Source of the DNA: an uncultured Spirochaetaceae bacterium
GTDB taxonomy: Bacteria; Spirochaetota; Spirochaetia; Treponematales; Treponemataceae
Length of the DNA stretch: 6,594 nucleotides
Assembly (NCBI GenBank): GCA_937875245.1
Contig: CALNCH010000282.1
Location: forward strand, 1 to 6,594
Reading direction: 5' to 3'
Below are positions 6,086-6,594 of the stretch, piece after piece (the stretch's first letter is position 1; each line of letters starts with the position of its first letter). Under the pieces are notes generated by a model, which was given only the letters and a program-made list of their open reading frames with translations, was not told the DNA's origin and searched no databases. The position numbers and the translations under genes were made by a program.

Positions 6086-6594
6086 ATGGGTAAACCCCTT
6101 TTCTCTAATCGGTTTTTTTTCTCTATTTTTCTCTCCTTTTTTTTATTATATTTAAATGGTCAAACCATAAGGGATAAAGAGAATTATTTGCGAAGATTTA
6201 CTGACGAAGATGGAAATTTATTAGTAGATTTAGAACAGGGTAAATTTATTCGATATGAGGAGAATTTTTTTTCTCAATCTACCTATGATGAGAGAATGAG
6301 ATTGGTAGAAGAAGTTGTATTTGATACTAAGAAAGAAGCAGTTTTCAGTATTACCACTTACAGCTATGTGCAGAATGAAATGTTTCCAACCAAATCGGAA
6401 AAAATATTTCCCACAAATAAGGAAAAAGAGCTTCGTTTTTATGATGAGATGGGACTTCTTTTACGACAAGAGTATTGGAAAACAGAACTGACAGTTGTTT
6501 CTAATTGGAAATATGACAATAAGAAGCGTGTTATTCAAGAACAAGTGATATATCCCATAGAACATAAAGAGAGTAAGGTAGTTTATTCCTATCA
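6086..6594 (+). CDS. Exported protein with YD-type repeats, 3'-truncated
   Basis: The frame runs open from ATG 6086 through the window end (169 complete codons). A weak AGGT lies seven bases upstream inside the end of ftsY, and one base separates the ftsY stop from this ATG, so translational coupling is likely. Residues 1-25 are a signal peptide (KPLFSNR, then a very Phe/Leu-rich core to LYLNG); no lipobox Cys is seen. Three short imperfect repeats follow the pattern Y-D-x(3,4)-hydrophobic: TYDERMRLVEEVVFD at 66-80, FYDEMGLLLRQEYWK at 118-132 and KYDNKKRVIQEQVIY at 142-156. This recalls the beta-hairpin repeats of RHS/YD and YwqK-like proteins. I do not recognise the family. It is probably periplasmic or on the surface; since the C-terminus is missing, a toxin or other terminal domain cannot be judged. 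Confidence 0.75.
   Translation, partial: MGKPLFSNRFFFSIFLSFFLLYLNGQTIRDKENYLRRFTDEDGNLLVDLEQGKFIRYEENFFSQSTYDERMRLVEEVVFDTKKEAVFSITTYSYVQNEMFPTKSEKIFPTNKEKELRFYDEMGLLLRQEYWKTELTVVSNWKYDNKKRVIQEQVIYPIEHKESKVVYSY

Noticed and set aside
6092..6120. AAACC...GGTTT followed by a run of T, resembling a terminator after ftsY
   Set aside because: The stem is only five pairs with a loop of about 14 bases, and it lies inside the signal-peptide codons of the next gene; the T run is explained by Phe codons.

Overview
The window is A+T-rich bacterial chromosome that looks like a spirochaete, most probably Treponema or a close relative. This rests on the overall character of the genes: a TPR protein with a FlgT-like C-terminal domain, a PEGA-type envelope protein, a short FtsY without an acidic A domain, and many Phe/Leu-rich Sec signal peptides. 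It is an impression from reading the proteins, not from a database match. Coding density is very high. No stretch over about 60 bases lacks a gene, and I see no tRNA, rRNA, IS element, CRISPR array or long repeat.

Layout. From 1 to 1398 (+) lies the 3' part of a TPR-repeat protein whose start is outside the window. Its stop codon abuts the stop codon of a convergent minus-strand gene (2289 down to 1399), which encodes an exported protein with a fibronectin-III-like domain and a C-terminal TPR-like domain. A short divergent promoter region (about 2290-2352) follows. One TTGACAA sequence there can serve as the -35 element in both directions, and neither flanking gene has a visible Shine-Dalgarno sequence.

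From 2353 to the end everything is on the plus strand and tightly packed, as in one operon. The order is a small Cas2-like protein (2353-2643), prfB for release factor 2 with a classical programmed +1 frameshift (2663-3791), an exported PEGA-type membrane protein that overlaps the end of prfB (3781-5181), ftsY for the signal recognition particle receptor (5206-6084), and a partial exported protein with YD-type repeats that begins one base after ftsY (6086-6594).

How the genes fit together. RF2 ends translation at UGA/UAA, and FtsY brings ribosome-SRP complexes to the membrane, so the operon core is about translation and protein export. The interleaved genes mostly encode exported or envelope proteins. 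The odd member is the solitary Cas2-fold protein heading this housekeeping operon with no cas1, effector or repeats nearby. That protein and its shared, possibly leaderless promoter are the most interesting items here. The remainder looks like ordinary core spirochaete genome.
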